Below are positions 47,783-55,793 of a stretch of DNA of 64,000 nucleotides, one piece after another (positions within the stretch are counted from its first letter, which is position 1; every line of letters begins with the position of its first letter). This DNA is from Sphingosinithalassobacter tenebrarum (GTDB taxonomy: Bacteria; Pseudomonadota; Alphaproteobacteria; Sphingomonadales; Sphingomonadaceae). A program made the position numbers and the translations under genes. Location: positions 372,001-436,000 of the forward strand of contig NZ_CP049109.1 in NCBI RefSeq assembly GCF_011057975.1, given 5' to 3'. The notes below the pieces were generated by a model, which saw only the letters and a program-made list of their open reading frames with translations, searched no databases and was not told where the DNA came from.

Positions 47783-48141
47783 GCGCCGCCTTTCGGATCA
47801 GTGCTGTCGACGGCATCGGGCGCGGCGATCGGCGTGGCGCCGCCGCCGCCGGCAAGGAAGCTGGTCATCGCTTCGCCGATCCCCATCGGTGCGTTGACTG
47901 CCATCGATTTGGCCAGCTGATCGTCCTGCATGTCGCGAAACTGGTCGAGCGCCTTGCTGTCGAACAGCCCTTCGCCAAGGCTCGCCTTGCGCATCGAGCT
48001 GAGCATCATCTTGGTGAAGATGGCTTCGAACCGCTGGCCGGCGGCTTCCAGATTCTCATGGTTGGCAAGACGCGAGCTGTCGTTCGCGGTGCCCGCGGCA
48101 GTGCCGGTCAGCGCGGCGGGGTTCAGCGTCGGGCCGGTCAT
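47779..48141 (-). CDS. flgJ: FlgJ-type rod-binding protein (no muramidase domain)
   Basis: 120 residues from an ATG at 48141 overlapping the flgI stop. The rod-binding segment QRFEAIFTKMMLSSMRKASLGEGLFDSKALDQFRDMQDDQLAKSM is present, but the C-terminal glucosaminidase domain of enterobacterial FlgJ is absent. In alphaproteobacteria the wall-cutting activity is supplied by a separate protein; the muramidase-like gene at 57203 is a candidate. Confidence 0.85.
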   Translation of the reverse strand: MTGPTLNPAALTGTAAGTANDSSRLANHENLEAAGQRFEAIFTKMMLSSMRKASLGEGLFDSKALDQFRDMQDDQLAKSMAVNAPMGIGEAMTSFLAGGGGATPIAAPDAVDSTDPKGGA

Positions 48142-49235
48142 CACAGGATCACCAGTTCGGCGTCGAGCGCACCGGCTTCCTTCAGCGCCTGGAGGATCGC
48201 CACCAGGTCGCCGGGAGACGCGCCGATCGCGTTCACGGCCTTGACGATGTCTGCCAAGTTGGCGCCGCCGTCGATCATGAACATCGGGCGGCGTTCCTCG
48301 ACCACGCCGACGCCGCTCTGTTCCTCGGTGGTGGTGCGGCCGCGGCTGAACGGTGCGGGCTGGCTGACGCGCGGCGCCTCGTCGATCCGCACCGTGAGCT
48401 TGCCGTGCGACACCGCCGCCGGGCGCACGCGCACCGCCGAATTGATGACGACCGTGCCGGTGCGCGCATTGATGATCACGCGGGCAGGAGCCTCTGCGGA
48501 CTGAACCGGCAAATTCTCGATCTCGCTGATCAGGGCCGAGCGGAGGTCGGCGCCGGGCGACGCGAGCACCGCGACCGACACGGCATCGACCGCGCGGGCG
48601 CGATTGTCGCCGAAATGCAGGTTGATCGCATCGGCGACATGCTGCGCGGTGGTGAAATCGGCGCGTGACAGATTGAAGGTCAGATAGGGCGCGGTGGCGA
48701 AACCGGTGTCGACCGTCCGCTCGACGCTGGCGCCTTCGGGGATGCGCCCGGTGGAGGGAATGTTGACCACCACCGACGATCCGTCGCGGCCGTCGGCGCT
48801 GAGGCCGCCGACGACGAGGCTGCCCTGCGCCATCGCATAGATGTTGCCGTCCGCGCCGAGCAGCGGTGTGAGGACGAGCGTGCCGCCGCGCAGGCTCTTG
48901 GCCTTGCCCAGCGCCGAAACGGTGACGTCGAGTCGCTGGCCCGGCTTGGCGAAGGCGGGAAGTTCGGCGGTGATCAGCACCGCGGCCGCATTCTTCAGCG
49001 CCGGATTGACGCCGGCAGGCAGTTCGAGCCCGAAGCGCGAGGCGACGCCGCGCATCGATTGCACGGTATATTCCAGATTGTCGTCGCCCGTGCCCGGCAG
49101 TCCGACCACGATGCCGTAGCCGGTGAGCTGGTTCGAACGGATGCCCTGGAAGCCACCGAGATCCTTCACCCGCTGCGCGGCGGCAGGCTGTACCGCGACG
49201 AACAGGGCGAGAAGGGCAAGAAGAATGCGTGTCAT
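48141..49235 (-). CDS. flgI: flagellar P-ring protein
   Basis: 364 residues from an ATG at 49235, giving a signal peptide (MTRILLALLALFVAVQPAAAQ). RVKDLGGFQGIRSNQLTGYGIVVGLPGTGDD is the FlgI N terminus, and the C-terminal GASPGDLVAILQALKEAGALDAELVIL is typical. Periplasmic P ring around the rod. An ATG at 49250 adds five residues. Confidence 0.96.
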   Translation of the reverse strand: MTRILLALLALFVAVQPAAAQRVKDLGGFQGIRSNQLTGYGIVVGLPGTGDDNLEYTVQSMRGVASRFGLELPAGVNPALKNAAAVLITAELPAFAKPGQRLDVTVSALGKAKSLRGGTLVLTPLLGADGNIYAMAQGSLVVGGLSADGRDGSSVVVNIPSTGRIPEGASVERTVDTGFATAPYLTFNLSRADFTTAQHVADAINLHFGDNRARAVDAVSVAVLASPGADLRSALISEIENLPVQSAEAPARVIINARTGTVVINSAVRVRPAAVSHGKLTVRIDEAPRVSQPAPFSRGRTTTEEQSGVGVVEERRPMFMIDGGANLADIVKAVNAIGASPGDLVAILQALKEAGALDAELVIL

Positions 49236-49252
49236 GGCGCGCTGCTCCATCG

Positions 49253-49972
49253 TCAGAAGGGGCTGATGATCTGGAAGAATCGGCTCAGCCAGCCCTGACG
49301 GCTCGACCGGGCGAGATCGCCCTTGCCGGTGTAGGAAATCCGGGCATCGGCGACGCGCGTCGAGGCGACCCGGTTATAGGGGTCGACATCGGACGGGCGG
49401 ATGATGCCGCTGATCTGGACGAATTCGTCGCCGCGATTGAGCGTCAGCCGCTTTTCGCCGCGCACCAGCATCGTGCCGTTGCCATAGACTTCGGCGATGG
49501 TGACGGTGATTTCGCCCGAAAGCTGGTTCGCCTGGCTGGCGGTGCCGCCGCCGTTGAAGCCGCGATTGCTGCTGACCGTCGCGTCGGTGGCGCTGAACAG
49601 CGACAATGCGCCGGTGGTCGGCGGCAGGATCGAAAAGCCGCCCGAGCTGTCGTAATCGGTGCCTTGCGTCTTGGTCGCCTGCGTCCGTTCGACCAGCACG
49701 ATCGTCACCGGATCGCCGACACGGCGGGCGCGGTTGCCTTCGTACAGCGCGGCATAGCCCTGGCTCGCCTGAAAGATGCCGCCATTGGCGGCGGCGGGCA
49801 TCGGCGCGACCGGCGCCGAGGGCGCATAGTCGCGGCTCTGCTCGCGATCGTCGTCGCGGCGCTGGGCGTCGGCGGGCGAGGCGGAGGCGGCGACGATGAG
49901 CACCGCGACCGCGCCCGTGGCGAGCCCGGCCATGAACCGGGCGATCCGCGCGTCAGATGTTCTGGTTGACAT
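49253..49972 (-). CDS. flgH: flagellar L-ring protein FlgH, without a lipobox
   Basis: 239 residues. NGGIFQASQGYAALYEGNRARRVGDPVTIVLVE and ASTRVADARISYTGKGDL...GWLSRFFQIISPF are the FlgH signatures. FlgH is normally a lipoprotein with an N-terminal Cys. Here the signal sequence ends SPADAQRR and the whole protein has no cysteine. The L ring must be held in the outer membrane by other means. The start at 49972 overlaps flgG by 20 bases; an internal ATG at 49933 is possible. Confidence 0.93.
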   Translation of the reverse strand: MSTRTSDARIARFMAGLATGAVAVLIVAASASPADAQRRDDDREQSRDYAPSAPVAPMPAAANGGIFQASQGYAALYEGNRARRVGDPVTIVLVERTQATKTQGTDYDSSGGFSILPPTTGALSLFSATDATVSSNRGFNGGGTASQANQLSGEITVTIAEVYGNGTMLVRGEKRLTLNRGDEFVQISGIIRPSDVDPYNRVASTRVADARISYTGKGDLARSSRQGWLSRFFQIISPF

Positions 49973-50741
49973 ATTGCAGCATCTCGTCGGTTGCGGAGAT
50001 CATCTTGGAATTAACCTCATAGGCACGCTGGGTTTCGATCATGTCGACCAGTTCCTGGACGACATTGACGTTCGACCCTTCGAGCATGCCCTGGCGCAGC
50101 GCGCCGCGGCCCTGTTCCCCCGGAACGCCGAGGCTGGCGACGCCCGATGCGGCGCTTTCGACAAGATAGTTGTCGCCGACCGCGCGAAGCCCGGCCGAAT
50201 TTGGGAAGCTGGCGATCTGGATCTGACCCAGGTCGGTCGATTCGGTTTCGCCGGCCAGCGTCGCCGAAACGGTGCCGTCGGTGCCGATGGTGATCGATGT
50301 CGCGGTTTCGGGAATGGTGACGCCGGGCATCACCTGATAGCCTTCGGACGTGACCAGAAGCCCCTCGGCGCTGCGCGAGAAATTGCCGGCGCGCGTATAG
50401 CCCATCTGGTCGCCGGGCATTTGCACCTGGAAATAGCCATTGCCGTCGAGCGCGATATCCAGCGCGTTGCCGGTGGTCTGGAATTCGCCCTGGGTGTCGA
50501 TCCGCGCCGTTCCCTGAACGCGCACGCCGGTGCCCAGATTGATGCCGGTGGCATATTGCGTTTCGGCGGTGCTCGATGCGCCGGGCGCAGTCACCACCTG
50601 ATAGGCGAGCGTCTGAAACGACGCGCGATCGCGCTTGTAGGCCGTGGTGTTGACGTTCGCCAGGTTGTTCGAGATCACGCGCATCCGCATGTCCTGGGCG
50701 TCGAGCCCGGTGCGGGCGATGTGCAGTGCTGCAGAACCCAT
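49953..50741 (-). CDS. flgG: flagellar distal rod protein
   Basis: 262 residues. N-terminal rod motif ALHIARTGLDAQDMRMRVISNNLANVNTTAYKRDRASFQ, the central FlgE/FlgG beta domain (GNGYFQVQMPGDQMGYTRAG), and the C-terminal ELVDMIETQRAYEVNSKMISATDEMLQYVNQ. Length and motifs are those of FlgG. Confidence 0.97.
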   Translation of the reverse strand: MGSAALHIARTGLDAQDMRMRVISNNLANVNTTAYKRDRASFQTLAYQVVTAPGASSTAETQYATGINLGTGVRVQGTARIDTQGEFQTTGNALDIALDGNGYFQVQMPGDQMGYTRAGNFSRSAEGLLVTSEGYQVMPGVTIPETATSITIGTDGTVSATLAGETESTDLGQIQIASFPNSAGLRAVGDNYLVESAASGVASLGVPGEQGRGALRQGMLEGSNVNVVQELVDMIETQRAYEVNSKMISATDEMLQYVNQNI

Positions 50742-50754
50742 TTGGTAAAACTCC

Positions 50755-51498
50755 TTAGCCCGGCATCCGCATCAGCGATGCGGTCTGCTCGTCCATTTTC
50801 TTGGCTTCCTTGAGGAGGTTCGCCTGAACCTCGTAAGCGCGCTGGTTCTCGATCATGTCGACCAGCGCCTGCGTCAGATTGACGTTGGATTGTTCGAGCG
50901 CGCCCGAACGCACGCCGGCTTCCATGTCTTCGGGCAACACGCCGCCGCCGCGGACATGGAGCAGGTTGTCGAGCCCCTTGACCGTGTCCGAACCCTGCGT
51001 GCTGACCAGCTTGATCTTGTCGATTTCCTGCGGCTGATCGGGATCGCCGCCGGGCGGCACGATCGAAACGGTGCCGTCGCCGGAAATGCTGATCGATTCA
51101 TGCGGCGGCACGGTGATGGGGCCCCCCGACCCCATCACCGGGAAACCGTCTCCGGTTTCCAGCACGCCGGACGGCGCGACCGAAAGGTCGCCGCGCCGCG
51201 TATAGGCTTCCGGGCCGCTCGCCGACTGCACCGCGATCCAGCTGTCGGTGGTCACGGCGATGTCGAGCGGATTGTCCGTCTGCAGCATCGCGCCGGCGCC
51301 GCGATCGGCGTCGTGGACGCTGGTCGACGCCATCTGGCGCGTATCGAACCCCGATCCGGTCAGCATCATGCGGTCGAACGAGACCCGGTCGGCGCGATAG
51401 CCGATGGTCGATGCGTTCGCGATGTTGTTCGCGATCGCCGCCTGCGCCTGCATCTGGCTGCGCAGGCCCGAAAGCGCGGTGTAGACGAGCCGGTCCAT
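50755..51498 (-). CDS. flgF: flagellar proximal rod protein FlgF
   Basis: 247 residues. YTALSGLRSQMQAQAAIANNIANASTIGYRADRVSFD, then DNPLDIAVTTDSWIAVQSASGPEAYTRRG and C-terminal NLTQALVDMIENQRAYEVQANLLKEA. Smaller and distinct from flgG; its position between flgE and flgG fits FlgF. Confidence 0.96.
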   Translation of the reverse strand: MDRLVYTALSGLRSQMQAQAAIANNIANASTIGYRADRVSFDRMMLTGSGFDTRQMASTSVHDADRGAGAMLQTDNPLDIAVTTDSWIAVQSASGPEAYTRRGDLSVAPSGVLETGDGFPVMGSGGPITVPPHESISISGDGTVSIVPPGGDPDQPQEIDKIKLVSTQGSDTVKGLDNLLHVRGGGVLPEDMEAGVRSGALEQSNVNLTQALVDMIENQRAYEVQANLLKEAKKMDEQTASLMRMPG

Positions 51499-51520
51499 GC
51501 CGTGATCCTTCCCCGCGGGC

Positions 51521-52825
51521 TTAGCCGCGGATGTTGAAGATGGTCTGCGAGATCTGGTTGGCGGTATCGAGCGCCTTGGCGTTCGCCTGGAAATTCTGCT
51601 GCGCCGCGATCAGGTTCACCAGCTCCTCGGTGATGTCGACGTTCGACTGTTCGATCGCACCGGTCATCAGCGAGCCGAAGCCGTTGCTGCCGGCTTCGCC
51701 GAGACGCGCCTCGCCCGAAATGCCGGTCGAGGCCCAGGTCGAATCGCCCAGCTGGCGCAGGCCCGAGGGATTGGTGAAATTGGCCAGCACCACCTTGCCC
51801 AGCGGCTGGGTGTCGCCGTTGGAGAAGCTGGCGGTGACAGTGCCGTTCTCGCCGATGGTGATTCCTTCGAACTGGCCGACGGCGGCGCCATCCTGGCTGC
51901 GCGAGCTGACCGCGAAGGGTGAGCTGAGCTGCGTCGTCGCCGATCCGAAATCGAGCGTCAGCGGCTGTTGGCTGGTCGATCCCGGCGGCGTGAAACCGGC
52001 GAAGGATACCGCATCGGTCGGCGACAGCATGTTACCCGTGGCGTCGAATTCGAGCGTCATCGGCGCCGCGCCGCCTTCGGGCGCGCTGCCCGTGCTCAGC
52101 TGCTGATCGCCGACAAAGGAATAGACGCTCCAGCTGCTGGTGCCGCTATCGCCCTCGGCCGCGGTGTTGCGGACGAAATAGTTGGTCATCGTCAGCGCAT
52201 TGCCGCTGGCATCATAGATCGTTGTCTGCGTCGACTGGTTGTACGTCGCCGGGTCGAAGCGATCGAAGGCATAGGGGTTTTCTGCGTCGAACGCCGCGCT
52301 TTCGGCCGGGATCGGCGAATTGGCCGAAAGATTGAGCGTCAGCGCGACATTCTCGGTGGCCTGCGGCGAACCGCTCGTCTGCGGGACGCGCAGCGGGATG
52401 GTGGAATCGAGGCCGGTCGCGACGACCGTGCCCGATCCGTCGACCGGATAGACCTGCAGCTTGTTGCCCTGCGAATCGACGACGTTGCGGTCGCTGTCGA
52501 CCGAGAAGCTGCCGTTGCGCGTGAACATCACGTCGTCGCCAGCCGATTTGACCGCGAAGAAGCCGTCACCGGCGATGGCGAGATCGAGCGACGAAGTCGA
52601 CTGGGCATAGCCGCCCGCGCTGAATTGCTGGCGGATCGATTTGACGACCGTGCCCGAACCGCTGATCTGATTCGGGTTCGAGCTGGCGGTCGATGCGATC
52701 ACGTCCGAAAACTGCGTGGTCGAACGCTTGAAGCCGTTGGTCGAGACGTTCGCCAGGTTGTGCGAAATCGTGCCCATGTTGGTTTGCGCGGCCTGAAGCC
52801 CGCTCAGCGACGTGTAGAAGGACAT
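51521..52825 (-). CDS. flgE: flagellar hook protein
   Basis: 434 residues. SFYTSLSGLQAAQTNMGTISHNLANVSTNGFKRSTTQF, the central hook domain with SSLDLAIAGDGFFAVKSAGDDVMFTRNGSF, and the C-terminal ITEELVNLIAAQQNFQANAKALDTANQISQTIFNI. Normal length for FlgE. Confidence 0.97.
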   Translation of the reverse strand: MSFYTSLSGLQAAQTNMGTISHNLANVSTNGFKRSTTQFSDVIASTASSNPNQISGSGTVVKSIRQQFSAGGYAQSTSSLDLAIAGDGFFAVKSAGDDVMFTRNGSFSVDSDRNVVDSQGNKLQVYPVDGSGTVVATGLDSTIPLRVPQTSGSPQATENVALTLNLSANSPIPAESAAFDAENPYAFDRFDPATYNQSTQTTIYDASGNALTMTNYFVRNTAAEGDSGTSSWSVYSFVGDQQLSTGSAPEGGAAPMTLEFDATGNMLSPTDAVSFAGFTPPGSTSQQPLTLDFGSATTQLSSPFAVSSRSQDGAAVGQFEGITIGENGTVTASFSNGDTQPLGKVVLANFTNPSGLRQLGDSTWASTGISGEARLGEAGSNGFGSLMTGAIEQSNVDITEELVNLIAAQQNFQANAKALDTANQISQTIFNIRG

Positions 52826-52849
52826 AGTTCAGCTCCTTGAAAAGCGGGT

Positions 52850-53539
52850 TCAGCCGACCTTGAGGACGTCGGCGGGCGAGACCCGGCCGATGCCGGGCAG
52901 ATTGAGGATCGGGTCGCCATTCTGATCGAACGACACCGAAGTCACCGACGACCAGACCAGAGTCTGTGCCGAAACGGAGTTGCCGTTGGCGTCGAGCGCA
53001 TCGACGCTGATCGTGAACGGGCCGCTGCCCGGCGCATCGCCGTTGTCGGTGGTGCCGTCCCATTCGAAATCGAGATTGCCGGCCTCCTGCGGGCCAAGCG
53101 ACACCGTCTTGAGGATCTCGCCATCGGCATTGGCGATCTTTACCGTCACATCGGTCGCGTCCTCGCCGAGCAGGATCGATCCGCCCAGCGTCCCGTCGGT
53201 GCGCGGATAGGCGATGTCGTTCTGCGTGAGTACGCTCGACCCGACCCAGGAAAGCACATCCGACGTCGAGGTCGCGCCGAGCTTCTGCGCGATCGAGCTC
53301 AGCGTGGCATTCATTTCGGTAATGCCGGAAAGGCTGGAGAACTGCGCCATCTGGGCAACCATCTGGTTGTTGTCCATCGGCTTGAACGGATCCTGGTTCT
53401 TCAGCTGCGCGGTCATCAGCGTCAGGAAATCTTCCTGGCCCATCGAAGCGTTGCTGCCGGCATTGGCCACCGGCCCGTCGCTTGTGCCGTAGCGGTTGAT
53501 GCCCAGGCTGGAGAGCGTGTTGTCGAATGCCCCGGTCAT
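52850..53539 (-). CDS. flgD: flagellar hook-capping protein FlgD
   Basis: 229 residues. GQEDFLTLMTAQLKNQDPFKPMDNNQMVAQMAQFSSLSGI is the FlgD capping motif, followed by the FlgD Ig-like domain (GSILLGEDATDVTVKIANADGEI...DFEWDGTTDNGDAPG). Required for hook assembly. Lies between flgC and flgE. Confidence 0.95.
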   Translation of the reverse strand: MTGAFDNTLSSLGINRYGTSDGPVANAGSNASMGQEDFLTLMTAQLKNQDPFKPMDNNQMVAQMAQFSSLSGITEMNATLSSIAQKLGATSTSDVLSWVGSSVLTQNDIAYPRTDGTLGGSILLGEDATDVTVKIANADGEILKTVSLGPQEAGNLDFEWDGTTDNGDAPGSGPFTISVDALDANGNSVSAQTLVWSSVTSVSFDQNGDPILNLPGIGRVSPADVLKVG

Positions 53540-53541
53540 GA

Positions 53542-53955
53542 TCAGGACCCCATCCTGATCGTCTTGAGAATCAGATCCTTGGCGGTCTGAAGCACTTCGA
53601 CATTGTTCTGATAATTGCGTGCGGTTTCCATCATGTCGATCAGCTCCGCGCTTTCATCGACGCCGCTTTCCCAGACATTGCCGTCGGCATCGGCGAGCGG
53701 ATTGCCGGGATCGTAGCGCTTCTTGGGTTCGGCACCGGCAGTGACCACCTGTTCGACGTCCACCGTGGCCACGCCGACGGAGGCATCGTCGAAATGGGTG
53801 CGGAACACCGGCTTGATCGGGCGATAGGCCTCGCCCGGAGTCGAGGCGACCGTCCCGGCATTGGCCAGGTTCGACGCAGTGGTGTTGAGCCGGACGAGCT
53901 GGGCGGACATCGCCCGGCCCGAAATCTGGAAAATCGAAAGCGGCTGGCCGTTCAT
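53542..53955 (-). CDS. flgC: flagellar rod protein FlgC
   Basis: 137 residues. FQISGRAMSAQLVRLNTTASNLANAGTVASTPGEAYRPIKPVF, with the C-terminal ESAELIDMMETARNYQNNVEVLQTAKDLILKTI. Proximal rod subunit; three bases separate it from flgB. Confidence 0.95.
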   Translation of the reverse strand: MNGQPLSIFQISGRAMSAQLVRLNTTASNLANAGTVASTPGEAYRPIKPVFRTHFDDASVGVATVDVEQVVTAGAEPKKRYDPGNPLADADGNVWESGVDESAELIDMMETARNYQNNVEVLQTAKDLILKTIRMGS

Positions 53956-53958
53956 GGC

Positions 53959-54309
53959 TTATTCTCCCCGCAATGCGCGCGTGATGGTGCCGATCCGGCC
54001 GTTCAGGAACGACAGCGTCGTCTGATAGGCGACGGCGTTTTCGGCGAAGGCGGTCTGTTCGGCGGCAAGTTCGACAGTGTTGCCGTCTTGCGAAGGCTGC
54101 AGCGGCACGCGGTAAAGCGTCGCCTGGCCGATCGCGGCCTGGCTGGTGCCGCCGGCTTCGATCGTGCGCATCGCGGCGCCGAAATCGATGTCGCGTGCCT
54201 TGTATCCCGGGGTCGATGCATTCGCGATGTTCGACGCGAGCACGCCCATGCGCTGCGAGCGCACCGCAAGCGCTGCTCCATGCACACCGAAGAGACCGTC
54301 ATTTGCCAT
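53959..54309 (-). CDS. flgB: flagellar rod protein FlgB
   Basis: 116 residues from an ATG at 54309. VHGAALAVRSQRMGVLASNIANASTPGYKARDIDFGAAM is the FlgB N terminus. First gene of the rod-hook operon. A sigma-54 promoter (54346-54360 on the minus strand) places its transcription start about 25 bases upstream of the ATG. Confidence 0.95.
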   Translation of the reverse strand: MANDGLFGVHGAALAVRSQRMGVLASNIANASTPGYKARDIDFGAAMRTIEAGGTSQAAIGQATLYRVPLQPSQDGNTVELAAEQTAFAENAVAYQTTLSFLNGRIGTITRALRGE

Positions 54310-54345
54310 CGTGCTTCTCCCGCACAAAAACTCGCGCCCATCTCA

Positions 54346-54360
54346 GCAAGGGGCGTGCCA
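54346..54360 (-). promoter_or_regulatory. sigma-54 promoter of the flgB operon
   Basis: Minus strand TGGCAC (54360-54355), five bases, TTGC (54349-54346): a perfect match to the RpoN -24/-12 consensus TGGCAC-N5-TTGC. Transcription would start near 54334, about 25 bases before the flgB ATG at 54309. The downstream sigma-54 activator gene (62910) is a candidate regulator. Confidence 0.85.
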
Positions 54361-54401
54361 ATTCCGGGGAGGGCGCCGGAAAAGCTGCATTCGGGCGGGA
54401 A

Positions 54402-54492
54402 TTGCCGGGCAGGCGGCAAGATCTTGCCGGGCGGCGGCAAGCCGCTGCCGTCCCCGCCGGGCGGGGCTTGCCGAACCGCCCGGCAACGGCAA
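54402..54492. promoter_or_regulatory. cluster of TTGCCG/CGGCAA activator-type sites
   Basis: Three inverted pairs of TTGCCG and CGGCAA: 54402-54407 with 54414-54419 (spacer 6), 54424-54429 with 54435-54440 (spacer 5), and 54468-54473 with 54481-54486 (spacer 7), plus a further CGGCAA at 54487-54492. The first two pairs share a perfect 16-base palindrome at 54414-54429 (CGGCAAGATCTTGCCG). The block sits between two divergent sigma-54-type elements, the position expected for enhancer sites of an NtrC-family flagellar activator. Confidence 0.6.
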
Positions 54493-54493
54493 T

Positions 54494-54508
54494 TGGCGCG
54501 GCGCTTGC
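54494..54508 (+). promoter_or_regulatory. possible sigma-54 promoter of the second stator pair
   Basis: TGGCGC (54494-54499), five bases, TTGC (54505-54508): one mismatch to TGGCAC-N5-TTGC. The predicted start (about 54520) coincides with the ATG at 54521, implying a leaderless message or that this is not the real promoter. No Shine-Dalgarno sequence is evident before 54521, in keeping with either. Confidence 0.4.
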
Positions 54509-54520
54509 AATCCTGCGGGC

Positions 54521-55192
54521 ATGGAAACGACAGCCGCCGCGCAGCTTGCGCCCTTTCTCGATCCGCTCGCACTCGCCCTGGTCGGCGGGGGCACCTTGCT
54601 CGCCATGTTCCTGCGCACGCCGTTTCGCGACGCGATGCGCGGGATATCGGCGCTGCGCGTGCTGCCGCGCCGCCGCTTCCGCGCCGATCCGGGGCTTGCG
54701 CAGATCACCGCGCTTGGGCGGATCGTACGGCGACACGGTGCGATCGCACTCGACAAGGCAGTGATCGCCGATCCCGATATTGCCGCCGCCGCCGCCGCGA
54801 TCGTGGACGGCGCGACGCCGGACGAGGTTCGCGACCTCCTGCATTTTCGTGCGGTCGAACGCGCCGAGCGGCATCGCGGCGCCGCCGATCTGTGGACCGG
54901 GGCGGCCGAAGCGGCGCCGGCGATGGGAATGATCGGCACGCTGGTCGGGCTGGTGAAGATGTTCGCGACGATGAACGACCCCGATGCGATCGGCGGGGCG
55001 ATGGCCGTGGCGCTGCTGACCACGCTGTACGGCGCGATCCTCGCGAATCTGGTGGCCCAGCCGATCGCCGCGCGGTTGCGGCGCCGCGCCGGGCAGGAAG
55101 CGCGCGAGCGCGAGCGGCTGGTGGCGCCGCTTGCCGAACTCGCCGCGATCGAGCCGCCGCGCCGTGCGACCTGGCGCGAGGCGGCGGCATGA
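54521..55192 (+). CDS. MotA/TolQ/ExbB-family proton channel protein (second, divergent MotA-like)
   Basis: 223 residues from an ATG at 54521. N-terminal helix PFLDPLALALVGGGTLLAMFL, then a soluble region with RAERHRGAADLW and the paired channel helices AAPAMGMIGTLVGLVKMFATMN and GGAMAVALLTTLYGAILANLVAQPIAARL, comparable to MotA. Shorter than canonical MotA (287 here), with a reduced cytoplasmic loop. Its stop overlaps the start of the following MotB-like gene. Placed head-to-head with flgB. A second stator or a flagellar assembly accessory are both possible. Confidence 0.8.
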   Translation: METTAAAQLAPFLDPLALALVGGGTLLAMFLRTPFRDAMRGISALRVLPRRRFRADPGLAQITALGRIVRRHGAIALDKAVIADPDIAAAAAAIVDGATPDEVRDLLHFRAVERAERHRGAADLWTGAAEAAPAMGMIGTLVGLVKMFATMNDPDAIGGAMAVALLTTLYGAILANLVAQPIAARLRRRAGQEARERERLVAPLAELAAIEPPRRATWREAAA

Positions 55193-55755
55193 CCATCGCC
55201 GCGACTCTCGAAGACACGGCACCGCAGGGGCGCCCGGTCTGGCTGACGACGCTCGCCGATCTCGGGCTGTTGCTCGTCGGCTTTTTCGTCTTTCTCCACG
55301 CCAATCAGTCGCTCGACGGCGGCGCGATGGCGGCGGGCATGCGCGAAGCGTTCGACGGTCCGCAGGCGCACGAGGAAATGCCCGTCGCCATCGCCGCGGC
55401 GGTGGGGTTCGCGCCGGGATCGGCCGCGCCGGTGGAAACCGCGCCGCTGATCGCCTGGGCCCGCGAAGCCGCGCGCGATCCGCGCACGCGGCTGACCGTT
55501 ACCGGCGAAACCGACGGCAGCCCCGCCGATGTCGATCGCGAGACCGGCAGCGCCGCGATCCTTGCCGCCGATCGTGCCCGCGCGGTCGCGGTGCTGCTGG
55601 TGCGCAGCGGCGCGGTGCCGCCCGAACGGATCGCGCTTGCGACCGGGGAGGGGCGCCGCCGCGTGATCGCCACACTGGCCTATGCCGGCGCTGACAGCGG
55701 GGCCGCGCAGCCATCGAATTGTACCGCGCCGGGCAACCGGCACGAAGCTTGCTGA
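55189..55755 (+). CDS. MotB/OmpA-like protein (second, divergent MotB-like)
   Basis: 188 residues. One N-terminal membrane helix with an acidic residue at the proton-site position: TLADLGLLLVGFFVFLHANQ (Asp24), compared with YADFVTAMMAFFLL of MotB. The C-terminal half is an OmpA-like domain (TRLTVTGETDGSPADVDRETG, AADRARAVAVLLVRSG) in which the canonical GHTD and NRRV motifs are altered (GETD and RRRV), so peptidoglycan binding may differ. Overlaps its partner by four bases. Confidence 0.78.
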   Translation: MTIAATLEDTAPQGRPVWLTTLADLGLLLVGFFVFLHANQSLDGGAMAAGMREAFDGPQAHEEMPVAIAAAVGFAPGSAAPVETAPLIAWAREAARDPRTRLTVTGETDGSPADVDRETGSAAILAADRARAVAVLLVRSGAVPPERIALATGEGRRRVIATLAYAGADSGAAQPSNCTAPGNRHEAC

Positions 55756-55793
55756 AACCGATGACGAACCATCTTCCCGAGGAGAAGAAAGCC

